A DNA stretch of 64,000 nucleotides from Prevotella sp. oral taxon 299 str. F0039 (GTDB taxonomy: Bacteria > Bacteroidota > Bacteroidia > Bacteroidales > Bacteroidaceae). Below the pieces are notes generated by a model that saw only the letters and a list, made by a program, of their open reading frames with translations, ran no database searches and had not been told where the DNA came from. The stretch spans positions 1,178,001-1,242,000 of the forward strand of contig NC_022111.1 of the NCBI RefSeq assembly GCF_000163055.2, read 5' to 3'. Of this stretch, positions 8,963 to 17,554 are shown one piece after another; the first letter of the stretch is position 1; each line of letters opens with the position of its first letter. The position numbers and the translations under genes were made by a program.

Positions 8963-10768
8963 ATGAAAAAATATAAATTTTTAGTAGCATTTGCTGCTTT
9001 CGCAGGAACCTTATCGCTACAATCTTGTTTAGACTTTGATGATCCTGGAGCAGAGTTTAACTCTGATACAAAGAATGTAGAGAAGGTTACTGAACGTGGA
9101 AACGTAGATAACATTCCTTACAAATTAGATCTTACAGGAGAACAAGCTGCTGCCGTTATCGATAAACTTCAAGATTATCTTAATGCTGGTCTTGGTGCAC
9201 AATTCGCACTAAGAGGTGGAAAGAACGGTGATGCACCAGGCGAACACCAATATCAATTCCAGTTCTCTTTAGGTGTAGATAACTATGCGCAATATGCAGT
9301 TATCCCTCACCAAAATTTCGTTTACTCAAAAGTATTCGTACGTTCAACTTACGACATTGCTCCTAAGTTCTATGGAGGTGCTAATGGTTCATTTGGAGAA
9401 GTGCGCAAATCAGCAGTTCAATTGTTGAACCATAAGTCGATAGACTCAATCCCAGAGATGAAAGCAGTTTATCTTCTTATCTTCAACACAGCTGCACTTG
9501 AAAACGCAGATATCTATGGTCCATTTGCTTATCAAGACGTAAAGACCAACAAACAAAGTGCTCCTTATAACTATGATAACCTTGAAACCATCTACAAGTC
9601 AATCGTTGCCAACATCGATACAGCAGTAGCATGTTTCAATTATTTCCCCAATAAGAAAGCAGACTACAAAGAAAAGTTGGTGGCTTTATTAAAAAAGAAT
9701 ATCTTGATTACCAATGATGATGCAAACAATGCAACCGATTTCGAAACATGGAAGCGTTTTGCTAACTCATTAAAGTTGCGTATGGCAATGCACATTGTAA
9801 AAGTTAATCCAACTCTTGCAAAGCAATGGGCAGAAGAAGCTGTTAAGAGTGGAGTGATTGAAGATACAAAACACGAAGTATCTTTGCGTCCCAACCTAAT
9901 CGGTTTCTCCAATCCTCTAATCCAAATCAGTAAGTGGGGCGACACACGTATCACCGCTTCGTTGGTAACATTGTTAGAAAGCTTAAAGCATCCTTATCTA
10001 GATGATAAGTTCGCACTATTCACAAAGAACGATAACCTTATCGTAAATAGCAAGACCAACGAAAAACTTGAAGCAGATACAAAGGTAGTTGGTATTCGTT
10101 CTGGTACTCACACTGGCGACGGACAAGGTTATGATGGAAACCAATACATCGCATTCTCGAGTGTTAATCCTGAGAGATTCCACGGAGTGCCCTTGTATGT
10201 TATGAAACTTTCTGAAGTTTGTTTCCTAAGAGCCGAAGGCGCATTGCGTGGCTGGAACATGGGTGGTACAGCAGAAGAGTTCTACAATAAAGGTATTCTT
10301 GCTGCTAACTGTTTAGACCGTAAAGATGATAATGTATACTATCAAAATGCTGTGTCAGCATACATGGCACAAACAAACGCTACACCAGTGACCTATGTTG
10401 ACCCAACAGGCGATACAGAAAACATCGAAAGCCCAACAAAGATCGGTGTTAAATGGAATGCTGCAGATCCAGACGAGGTGAAGCTTGAGAAGATCATTAC
10501 ACAAAAATACATCGCAGCTTATCCAATGAGTTTCGAGGCTTGGGTAGACTTAAGACGTACAGGTTATCCTAAATTGTTCGAAGTTCTCAATGCTGATGAA
10601 TCAGATGGTAGCTTGAAAGAAGGCGATATCATTCGTCGTTTACCTTTCCCAGGACGTACAGATCCTGCTACACAAGCAGACATTCAAGCAACAGGTTTGA
10701 AGGCATTGAATGGTGCAGACGTTGTAGGCACACGTTTATGGTGGGATGTTAACACACCAAACTTCTAA
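8963..10768 (+). CDS. SusD/RagB-family glycan-binding surface lipoprotein
   Basis: A 601-residue lipoprotein that would cap the SusC barrel and bind the glycan. The signal peptide ends in the lipobox LQSC, so Cys22 is the lipidated residue. The rest has the SusD/RagB look: helical N-terminal region with the ...VYLLIFNTAALENADIYGPF segment, and a late conserved stretch with SEVCFLRAEGALRGW and the terminal-domain phrase FEAWVDLRRTGYP that is typical of the SusD-like family. It lies 19 bp after susC. A GC-rich stem-loop follows before the next GH85 gene. Substrate is inferred from the surrounding endo-glycosidases, not from the protein itself. Confidence 0.92.
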   Translation: MKKYKFLVAFAAFAGTLSLQSCLDFDDPGAEFNSDTKNVEKVTERGNVDNIPYKLDLTGEQAAAVIDKLQDYLNAGLGAQFALRGGKNGDAPGEHQYQFQFSLGVDNYAQYAVIPHQNFVYSKVFVRSTYDIAPKFYGGANGSFGEVRKSAVQLLNHKSIDSIPEMKAVYLLIFNTAALENADIYGPFAYQDVKTNKQSAPYNYDNLETIYKSIVANIDTAVACFNYFPNKKADYKEKLVALLKKNILITNDDANNATDFETWKRFANSLKLRMAMHIVKVNPTLAKQWAEEAVKSGVIEDTKHEVSLRPNLIGFSNPLIQISKWGDTRITASLVTLLESLKHPYLDDKFALFTKNDNLIVNSKTNEKLEADTKVVGIRSGTHTGDGQGYDGNQYIAFSSVNPERFHGVPLYVMKLSEVCFLRAEGALRGWNMGGTAEEFYNKGILAANCLDRKDDNVYYQNAVSAYMAQTNATPVTYVDPTGDTENIESPTKIGVKWNAADPDEVKLEKIITQKYIAAYPMSFEAWVDLRRTGYPKLFEVLNADESDGSLKEGDIIRRLPFPGRTDPATQADIQATGLKALNGADVVGTRLWWDVNTPNF

Positions 10769-10778
10769 TATTTAATAG

Positions 10779-10810
10779 GTGGGGACACTCCATTTGGCAA
10801 GTGCCCCCAC
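10779..10810 (+). terminator. GC-rich stem-loop after susD
   Basis: GTGGGGACACT (10779-10789) pairs with AGTGCCCCCAC (10800-10810) with one mismatch. The following bases are AT-rich but not a clean T-run, so it may be a partial terminator or an mRNA-stabilising hairpin that sets susCD above the downstream GH85 gene in expression. Confidence 0.5.
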
Positions 10811-10869
10811 TATTTAACTAAACAAGAAATTATTTTTTACTATTTAATAAAACTTTAAACAACTCTTGT

Positions 10870-13800
10870 ATGAATAAGAAATCTACAATGAAAGCATTGA
10901 TGCTTGCAGGCCTTTTGTGCGGTGCTCCAAGCACAATGAGTGCTCAAGCAACAGCAGGTAGCACATCAACAACAATCTACGACTTTGCTAATTTTGGCGA
11001 TCAAAGCTTGTTAGACCTTTTTGCTTCAGCTTTAGAAAAGGGCAGAAAGTTCCCAACTACACAAGAACTTAAAGCCGCAGGACTCTATGAAGAGTTAGAG
11101 TTTGTGCGTTCACACGTTCGCAAACGTCAAATTCTTTCTCGTCAAGATCGTCTTGTTGGCGATACTTATAGAGAAAGAGATCTATTTATGAACATCCCAG
11201 CAGGTGCAGGTTCAACAATTGGTGGTTATCCTTCAAAAGACTTTGCAAGCGATAACTTCTCTATGTGGAACTACACCAACCTCTTCGGTTCATGGAACCA
11301 TGGCTTGTTCCAAGCACCAGGTTCATGGGTAGACGCAGCTCACAAGAATGGTACAGACATTCTTAGTGGTATGAAATTCTTCGACACAACAGGTGGAAGA
11401 GGTGGCCATGCAACAGGCTGGATAGGCTTAATTAAGCAAAAGAACGACAAAGGTGAATTCAAATACACTCGTCCACTTATCCATCTTTTGCAATTCTTAG
11501 GAATGGATGGTATCAACTATAACTTCGAAGCAAGAGGTTATGATGATAGTGAGGTAATTAAATTCCACCAATCATTATATGCTTATGCCAAGGAACAAAA
11601 ATTTGATAACTTCCATATTGTTATTTATACATCAAACTCTAGTTTATCACCTTACAACTCAAAAGCATTGTTTGGTGAGAATAATGTAAAGACAACAGAC
11701 TTGATGTTGAACTATGATGCAAACGACTTCTCTTACAGCATGCCTTCATCAGTGCAAGAAGCTAAGCGTGTTATGGGTACAGCTAAGGGCTTGTATGCAG
11801 GTGTTTGGATTGTAGATATGAACAGAGGTTGGAACCGTCTTAATGCAACAGGTGCAGAAGAGTGCGGTATTTGCCTTTGGGGAGAACACGCACAAAGCCG
11901 TTTCTGGTCATACAACACAGGTGGAAATGCACAAGAACGCATGACCAACTATCAAATGTTGTTGGAAAGAGGCTTCTCAGGTGGTAAGAGAAACCCAGCT
12001 GATCGTCCTGGAATAAGCAGATTTGGAAATAACTGGGAATGGTCAGGTACAACTCCTCCATTGTCTACTTTCGCAGGTTTAGCAACATGGATTCCTGAGC
12101 GTTCTGCAATTAATGGAACTCTTCCATTTAGCACATTCTTCAATGCAGGTGCTGGAGAGGTTTACACATACAAAGGAAAGAAAACAGCAGGTTCATGGTA
12201 TAACATGTCTAACCAAGACATCGTGCCAACTTATCGTTGGTTGGTTTACGACGGAGGTACAACAAACACAAGTACAAGCGTACAACCTGAGTTTACTTAT
12301 GAAGATTCTTACACAGGTGGTTCTTGCTTAAAACTAACAGGTAAAGCACAAGCTTCGTCTACAGATATCGTTCTTTACAAAACCAATCTTACAGGTACAA
12401 GCGGTGCAATCAAAGCACAAGTAGCTATTAAAACAGGTAAAGATACACCACAAGACTCTAAACTTGCTCTCATCGTTCGCCTAAAGAACTCTAAGGAATG
12501 GAAAGAGTTTGCTGTTGATGGTACAACAGATAAAACATGGAAAGAGCACACAATTGCTCTAACAGGTTTAAATTCAACAGACGTTATCGATCGTATCGGT
12601 CTTCGTGTGAAGAATGTTGACGATCAATACAAACTTCTTGTTGGTAAATTGGCTATCCTAGACGACTTCACAGCTACTCCTGAAGCAGTGAAAGATCTTA
12701 GAATTCAAGTGAAAGAAGAAAACAAATCTTCACTTTCTGTGAAAGCTTCTTGGGCTTTAAATTCAGCTGCTGACGATAAAGTTGTTTACAACGACGATGC
12801 TAATGTAGATCACTTCGAAGTGCTTTATAAAAATGGAACAGATGGTGAAGTAACAGAAATCGGCCGTACATCACAATGGGCTACATACATTGGCGACATC
12901 GTAATGGGAGAATCAGATCAACCATTCATCGGTGTTCGTTCAGTTTCTAAAGACTTAAAGACCTACTCTCCAGTAGTATGGCAACAAGTTCCACGTGCTG
13001 AATATTCAACTCTTCCTGAGAAAAAGGATAATCCTTATGGAGAACCAGAATTGGATATGTCTGCTGATGGTTATAAAATTGCACAGCAAGTACGTTATAT
13101 CGAAACCTTTAAAACAGAGGGTGGAACAACTAATATCGACTATACAGCAAAAGGTCCTAAGGGTGGAACCAACTATGTTGATGCAACAGACCAAGTGTTA
13201 AAGGTTGCTCAAGGTACAAAGGTTACATTGAAATTCAAGGGATATGAAGCAACAGATGCTAAGGATGGCAACCACGATGACCTTCGTTGGTGTATGGGTA
13301 AGGGTTGGATTGACTTGAATGGCGACCACATCTTCACTCCTATTGATATCAAACAAGATGCAGAAAAAGGTGAACAATTGTTCTTCTTAGGTCAAGTACG
13401 TAAAGGAACTTACGCACAAGTTCAATCTCCTCAAAGCTACGAATTCACTATTCCTGCAGACGCTAAGCTTGGTAAAACTCGTATGAGAATTGTATTCTCA
13501 GATGCTTGGTTCGCTGGTTCTCTACTTCCAACAGGTAAGTTTAACAAGGGATTTGCTATCGACTTCGGTGTAGAAATCACTGGTAACAACCCTGAAAGAC
13601 CAACTCCTAAGTCTTCACGTGACGAAGGAAAGGCAGAACAACCAGAAGGACTTTCAACAAGCACATCAATCACTTCATTTGCTGGCGAGGCTTCAACACT
13701 TGTTCAAACAAGCAAAGACTTGAAGTTCTCTAACGTAGAAAAAGCTTGGATCTTTGGTGTAGAGGGTTCTTTAGTTAAAGTTTTAGACAATCCTCAACAA

Positions 13801-13890
13801 TACGAAATAAAATCTTTACCAAAGGGTATCTACCTTGTGAAGATGTTGAACAACAACGTTATTCGTACTCAAAAAGTGGTAATCAAGTAA
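10870..13890 (+). CDS. Secreted GH85-family endo-beta-N-acetylglucosaminidase with GEVED and T9SS domains
   Basis: A 1006-residue protein with a signal peptide ending MSAQ. GH85-like signatures are FSMWNYTNLFGSWN, SWVDAAHKNGTDILSG and LGMDGINYNFEARGY, giving the catalytic Asn218-x-Glu220 pair. A beta-sandwich motif (DSYTGGSCLKLTG) follows near residue 480. Around 727-907 is a GEVED-like domain (WIDLNGDHIF, then FTIPADAKLGKTRMRIVFSDAWF). The last ~75 residues form a T9SS type A sorting domain (LPKGIYLVKM, TQKVVIK). It follows susD by 101 bp and is probably in the same operon. The next gene has the same domain order and aligns through most of its length, so the two arose by tandem duplication. 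Substrate preference between high-mannose and complex N-glycans cannot be read from the sequence. Confidence 0.82.
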   Translation: MNKKSTMKALMLAGLLCGAPSTMSAQATAGSTSTTIYDFANFGDQSLLDLFASALEKGRKFPTTQELKAAGLYEELEFVRSHVRKRQILSRQDRLVGDTYRERDLFMNIPAGAGSTIGGYPSKDFASDNFSMWNYTNLFGSWNHGLFQAPGSWVDAAHKNGTDILSGMKFFDTTGGRGGHATGWIGLIKQKNDKGEFKYTRPLIHLLQFLGMDGINYNFEARGYDDSEVIKFHQSLYAYAKEQKFDNFHIVIYTSNSSLSPYNSKALFGENNVKTTDLMLNYDANDFSYSMPSSVQEAKRVMGTAKGLYAGVWIVDMNRGWNRLNATGAEECGICLWGEHAQSRFWSYNTGGNAQERMTNYQMLLERGFSGGKRNPADRPGISRFGNNWEWSGTTPPLSTFAGLATWIPERSAINGTLPFSTFFNAGAGEVYTYKGKKTAGSWYNMSNQDIVPTYRWLVYDGGTTNTSTSVQPEFTYEDSYTGGSCLKLTGKAQASSTDIVLYKTNLTGTSGAIKAQVAIKTGKDTPQDSKLALIVRLKNSKEWKEFAVDGTTDKTWKEHTIALTGLNSTDVIDRIGLRVKNVDDQYKLLVGKLAILDDFTATPEAVKDLRIQVKEENKSSLSVKASWALNSAADDKVVYNDDANVDHFEVLYKNGTDGEVTEIGRTSQWATYIGDIVMGESDQPFIGVRSVSKDLKTYSPVVWQQVPRAEYSTLPEKKDNPYGEPELDMSADGYKIAQQVRYIETFKTEGGTTNIDYTAKGPKGGTNYVDATDQVLKVAQGTKVTLKFKGYEATDAKDGNHDDLRWCMGKGWIDLNGDHIFTPIDIKQDAEKGEQLFFLGQVRKGTYAQVQSPQSYEFTIPADAKLGKTRMRIVFSDAWFAGSLLPTGKFNKGFAIDFGVEITGNNPERPTPKSSRDEGKAEQPEGLSTSTSITSFAGEASTLVQTSKDLKFSNVEKAWIFGVEGSLVKVLDNPQQYEIKSLPKGIYLVKMLNNNVIRTQKVVIK

Positions 13891-14002
13891 AACTTTTGTA
13901 ATTGAACTGGCGAAACAAACTACAAAGTAATGTATAACACTTCGCCAATGTCACTAAAAAATAATAGAAGATAAACAATGTTCTATTAAATTTTAACAAG
14001 AG

Positions 14003-14040
14003 AAGGGTGCGCCACATCGTTGGTGCATCCTTTTTTTTCT
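14003..14040 (+). terminator. Strong Rho-independent terminator
   Basis: AAGGGTGCGCCA pairs with TGGTGCATCCTT through a four-to-six-base loop (two G-U pairs) and eight T follow. A second inverted repeat, TGGCGAA (13908-13914) / TTCGCCA (13941-13947), lies between it and the stop codon. The next gene begins only 36 bases later without a recognisable promoter, so some read-through is likely. Confidence 0.8.
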
Positions 14041-14076
14041 TACTAACAAAAACATAAACCTTTAGATAAAACAAAA

Positions 14077-17000
14077 ATGAAAAAAACAGTATTCAATTGC
14101 AAGACCTTGTTACTTGCACTTAGTTTGTGTGCAGCCGCCCCTTCTTTGGCGCAGACATCACTAGAATCAACATCAACTACTATTTACGATTTCTCTAAGT
14201 TTAACGATTTAGAACTACTTAAATTCTTTGCCGAACTCGACGCTCAAGGCCGTAAATATCCCACCATCGCCGAATTAAAAGCAAAAGGACTCTACGACGA
14301 AATAGAGTTCGTTCGCTCGCATGTGGCTAAAAGAAACACCATTAATAATGATGATCGACTTGTTCAAAAAACCTATGCCGAACGTGAATTGTTTCTCAAT
14401 CTTCCTTCGGGTGCAGGCAAAATTGTAGGCGGTTATCCATCGAAAGACTTTGTTAACGACAACTTCTCGATGTGGAACTACACTACCTTGTTTGGCTCTT
14501 GGAACCACACTTTGTTTCAAGCACCAGGCTCTTGGGTAGATGCTGCGCACCAAAACGGAACCGACATCATGAGCGGTATGAAGTTTTTCGACACCACAGG
14601 AGGCCGTGGTCAGGGTGCTAATCTATGGATGGAGTTCATTGCAGAGCGCAATGCTAACGACGAATTTAAATATGCTCGTCCTCTTATTAACTTACTAAGA
14701 TTCCTCGGAATGGACGGAATTAACTATAACTGGGAAGCTAATGGATATGCATCTACCAATGTTGTTAATTTCCACAAACGTCTTTATGAGATAGCAAAAG
14801 AAGAAAATTTCAATAACTTTCATATCGTGATTTACACCATGAGTCACATTCTTCCAGGCTATTTAAAAGATGCACTCTTTGGCTCTAATGGAAAAAGAAC
14901 AGCCGAAGTGATGTTGAATTACGAAGGAAACGGCTTTAGCACTGATATGAACTCAAGCTACAGAAATGCGAAAGATGCATTGAAAACCACCAAAGGTTTG
15001 TATATGGGTGGTTGGATTGTAGGTATGGATAAGAACTGGAATGATCTTGATAAAGACGTTTATCATCACGAAAGTGGTATTGCTTTATGGGGCGAACACG
15101 ATCAAAGTAGATTTTGGTCGTATAACAAAGGCAATAGCCCACAACAGCTTATGACCAACTATCAAATGCTTTTAGAACGTGCTTTCTCTGGTGGTCACCG
15201 CAATCCAGCAAACCGTCCTAATGTGGTTGATAGAGGAAACAGCCTCGAAGCGCAAGGAGGCAACCCTGCACTCTATAACTTTGCGGGTATGGCTACATGG
15301 ATTCCCGAGCAGTCTACCATACAAGGTAAATTGCCTTTCTCTACCTTCTTCAACATAGGAAATGGCGAACGCTATGTTTATAAAGGCAAGAAAACAGCAG
15401 GATCGTGGTATAACATGTCGAATCAAGACCTTGTTCCAACCTATCGTTGGCTCGTTTATCGCTCAGAAACAACCAACGTAAGCAACGCCATCGATGCACA
15501 ATTTACCAACACCGACGCTTATATGGGCGGTTCGTGCTTGCAGGTTAAGGGTAAAGCAACAGACGGAAATGCCGACCTTATTCTATATAAAACCTTGCTC
15601 GAGGGCAATGGTGGCAACATTGTTGCTAAGCTTGGGGTAAAGAACGGCAAAGAGGCAATGAACTCGTCACAGCTCTATCTCATCGTGCGACTTAAGAATT
15701 CGCAACAATGGAAAGAATATCTTGTAACCAATCCAACAACAAACAAGTGGGAAGAAAGAGAGATTACTTTGAGCGATTTAACTTCTTCTGATGTGATAGA
15801 CCGCATTGGCTTGCGTGTGAAAAACACCAACACAGACTTTAACATGCTTGTGGGTAAGCTCGAATTGAGCGACAACTTCACCGCAACACCAACCGCTCCA
15901 AAAGATTTAACCATTCAGGTGAAGGAAGAAAAGAAAACTTCTTTATCGGTGAAAGCTACATGGAATGTGGAATGTGGTGCTGGTAATGAGCTTCAACACA
16001 ACGACAAAGAGAATATTCATCACTTTGAAATTCTGTATAAGAACGGCGAAGAGGGTGCTGTAACCGAGATTGCTCGCACCAAACAATGGGCAACTTATGT
16101 GGGCGATATTCAAGTGGGTGAGCAAGACAATAAACCTTATATTGGCGTTCGCTCTGCTTCTACCGACCTTAAAACCTATTCGCCAGTGGTGTGGAAGGCT
16201 ATCGAAAGAGGCAATTATAACTCGCTTCCTGCTGCCAACACCAACATTTATGGAACTCCAGAGCTAGATGTTAGCGCAGCTGGTGCAGCAATAGCACGTC
16301 AATTTAGATACTTAGAACAATTCAGCACAACCGATGCTATCGAAAATGTTTCATATAATGATACAGGCAGTCGCCCTGCAACCAACTATGTCGACATGTC
16401 GTCTAAGGTCATTAAGGTGCGCCAAGGTCAAGAGTTTACCATTCACTTTAAAGGACATGAGGCTACTGACGAAAACGACGGAAGCCACGATGACTTGCGT
16501 TATTGCATTGGACGTGGTTGGATAGACCTTGATGGTGACGGCAGTTTTAATCCCGATTTATTAGAATTTAGTCCTGACCATGGCGAATGTTTGTTCACCA
16601 TTGGCAACAAACGTTCACGCACAATGGAGAATGTTCAGGGTCTTTATGCATTTAAAATAAAAGTTCCTACTGACGCAAAAGTGGGTATGAGCCGCATTCG
16701 TATCGTGTTCTCTGACGCTTGGTTCGAAGGTGCTTTGCAACCAACAGGTAAGTTTAACAAGGGCTTTGCTATCGACTTCGGTGTAGAAATTACGGGCGAA
16801 AACACATCAAGAAAAGTAGGTAGCGACACTTGGGACGAGGGAACAGCCAGCGAACCTGAAGGATTGAACGCTCAAACAGGCATCAACATAGTAGAAACAG
16901 CTAAACCATCGGCTCAGCTCAACAACCAAACCATTGTGTTGAGCAATGTTCAAAACCTTTGGATCTACACCCTTGATGGCGTTCTTGTGCGCCACATCAC

Positions 17001-17103
17001 CCGTCCAACAAACGTCAGCACCAAATCGTTTGCAAAGGGAACCTATCTCATCAAGATAGAAAATAATGGCATTATCGAAACTCAAAAAATGATTATTCGA
17101 TAA
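14077..17103 (+). CDS. Secreted GH85-family endo-beta-N-acetylglucosaminidase, paralogue of the preceding gene
   Basis: A 1008-residue protein with signal peptide ending PSLAQ and the same order of parts as the preceding gene: GH85-like barrel (FSMWNYTTLFGSWN, SWVDAAHQNGTDIMSG, LGMDGINYNWEANGY with Asn218-x-Glu220), a beta-sandwich with DAYMGGSCLQVKG, a GEVED-like region (WIDLDGDGSF, then VPTDAKVGMSRIRIVFSDAWF) and a T9SS tail (FAKGTYLIKIENNG). The catalytic pair falls at exactly the same residue numbers as in the neighbour. Differences are spread along the whole length, so this looks like an old duplication with possible specialisation for a different glycoform. Two stem-loops close the transcript. 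Confidence 0.82.
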   Translation: MKKTVFNCKTLLLALSLCAAAPSLAQTSLESTSTTIYDFSKFNDLELLKFFAELDAQGRKYPTIAELKAKGLYDEIEFVRSHVAKRNTINNDDRLVQKTYAERELFLNLPSGAGKIVGGYPSKDFVNDNFSMWNYTTLFGSWNHTLFQAPGSWVDAAHQNGTDIMSGMKFFDTTGGRGQGANLWMEFIAERNANDEFKYARPLINLLRFLGMDGINYNWEANGYASTNVVNFHKRLYEIAKEENFNNFHIVIYTMSHILPGYLKDALFGSNGKRTAEVMLNYEGNGFSTDMNSSYRNAKDALKTTKGLYMGGWIVGMDKNWNDLDKDVYHHESGIALWGEHDQSRFWSYNKGNSPQQLMTNYQMLLERAFSGGHRNPANRPNVVDRGNSLEAQGGNPALYNFAGMATWIPEQSTIQGKLPFSTFFNIGNGERYVYKGKKTAGSWYNMSNQDLVPTYRWLVYRSETTNVSNAIDAQFTNTDAYMGGSCLQVKGKATDGNADLILYKTLLEGNGGNIVAKLGVKNGKEAMNSSQLYLIVRLKNSQQWKEYLVTNPTTNKWEEREITLSDLTSSDVIDRIGLRVKNTNTDFNMLVGKLELSDNFTATPTAPKDLTIQVKEEKKTSLSVKATWNVECGAGNELQHNDKENIHHFEILYKNGEEGAVTEIARTKQWATYVGDIQVGEQDNKPYIGVRSASTDLKTYSPVVWKAIERGNYNSLPAANTNIYGTPELDVSAAGAAIARQFRYLEQFSTTDAIENVSYNDTGSRPATNYVDMSSKVIKVRQGQEFTIHFKGHEATDENDGSHDDLRYCIGRGWIDLDGDGSFNPDLLEFSPDHGECLFTIGNKRSRTMENVQGLYAFKIKVPTDAKVGMSRIRIVFSDAWFEGALQPTGKFNKGFAIDFGVEITGENTSRKVGSDTWDEGTASEPEGLNAQTGINIVETAKPSAQLNNQTIVLSNVQNLWIYTLDGVLVRHITRPTNVSTKSFAKGTYLIKIENNGIIETQKMIIR

Positions 17104-17127
17104 GGTAAACAACCTCTTTTCATTCAG

Positions 17128-17166
17128 TCAGAATGTGCTTTAACTGCATTCTGAAACTCTTTTTTG
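17128..17166 (+). terminator. Rho-independent terminator
   Basis: TCAGAATG (17128-17135) pairs with CATTCTGA (17147-17154) and a run TCTTTTTT follows. It lies 25 bases after the fourth GH85 gene. Confidence 0.75.
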
Positions 17167-17204
17167 AAGACTCTCTTTGGTGAATAATCACCTCGGAGAG
17201 TCTT
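17167..17204. terminator. Second, two-part stem-loop
   Basis: AAGACTCTC (17167-17175) pairs with GAGAGTCTT (17196-17204), and inside it GGTGA pairs with TCACC over an ATAA loop. The 14 pairs are perfect apart from two three-base internal bulges. It directly follows the first terminator and may act as a backup or protect the mRNA end. Confidence 0.65.
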
Positions 17205-17289
17205 TCTATATGCGATATTTTTATGCACATCTGTAAACTTGCGAGGTGTCGTTAATGGTTATTCACTTTTCTTTTTTTCTTTCTCTTTT

Positions 17290-17377
17290 CAATAGCAATG
17301 TTTTTGCGACTCAATAGCATTGTTTTTTGTTCTCAATAGCAATCGTTTTTAACCCCAATATCAATGTATTTCAAAAG
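17290..17377 (-). repeat. 22-bp-period intergenic array, locus A
   Basis: Four units start exactly 22 bases apart at 17290, 17312, 17334 and 17356. Each begins CAATAGC (CAATATC in the last) followed by AAT/ATT and a T-run. The reverse complement reads TTGCTATTG...AAAAACA, so this is the same unit as the other arrays in inverted orientation. It sits in the 450-bp gap between the fourth and fifth GH85 genes. Confidence 0.75.
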
Positions 17378-17448
17378 TTATAGTTCGATAGTTTATTCTT
17401 GTCATCCTAAAAAACAATTGATTAAAATCAATAAAAATATCCTAAAAA

Positions 17449-17480
17449 TTTGTTTTTTCTTAAACAAAAGTGTATATTTG
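17449..17480 (+). promoter_or_regulatory. Predicted promoter of the fifth GH85 gene
   Basis: TTTG (17449-17452), a 20-base spacer, then TATATTTG (17473-17480) give a full match to the Bacteroidetes -33/-7 promoter. The 5' leader would be about 67 bases. This gene is therefore probably a separate transcription unit from the susCD operon. Confidence 0.75.
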
Positions 17481-17554
17481 TATACTGGTAAACATTTATT
17501 ATTTACTTTATAAGTTATAACATTGACAAAAAATTTACACTAATAAACAATTGT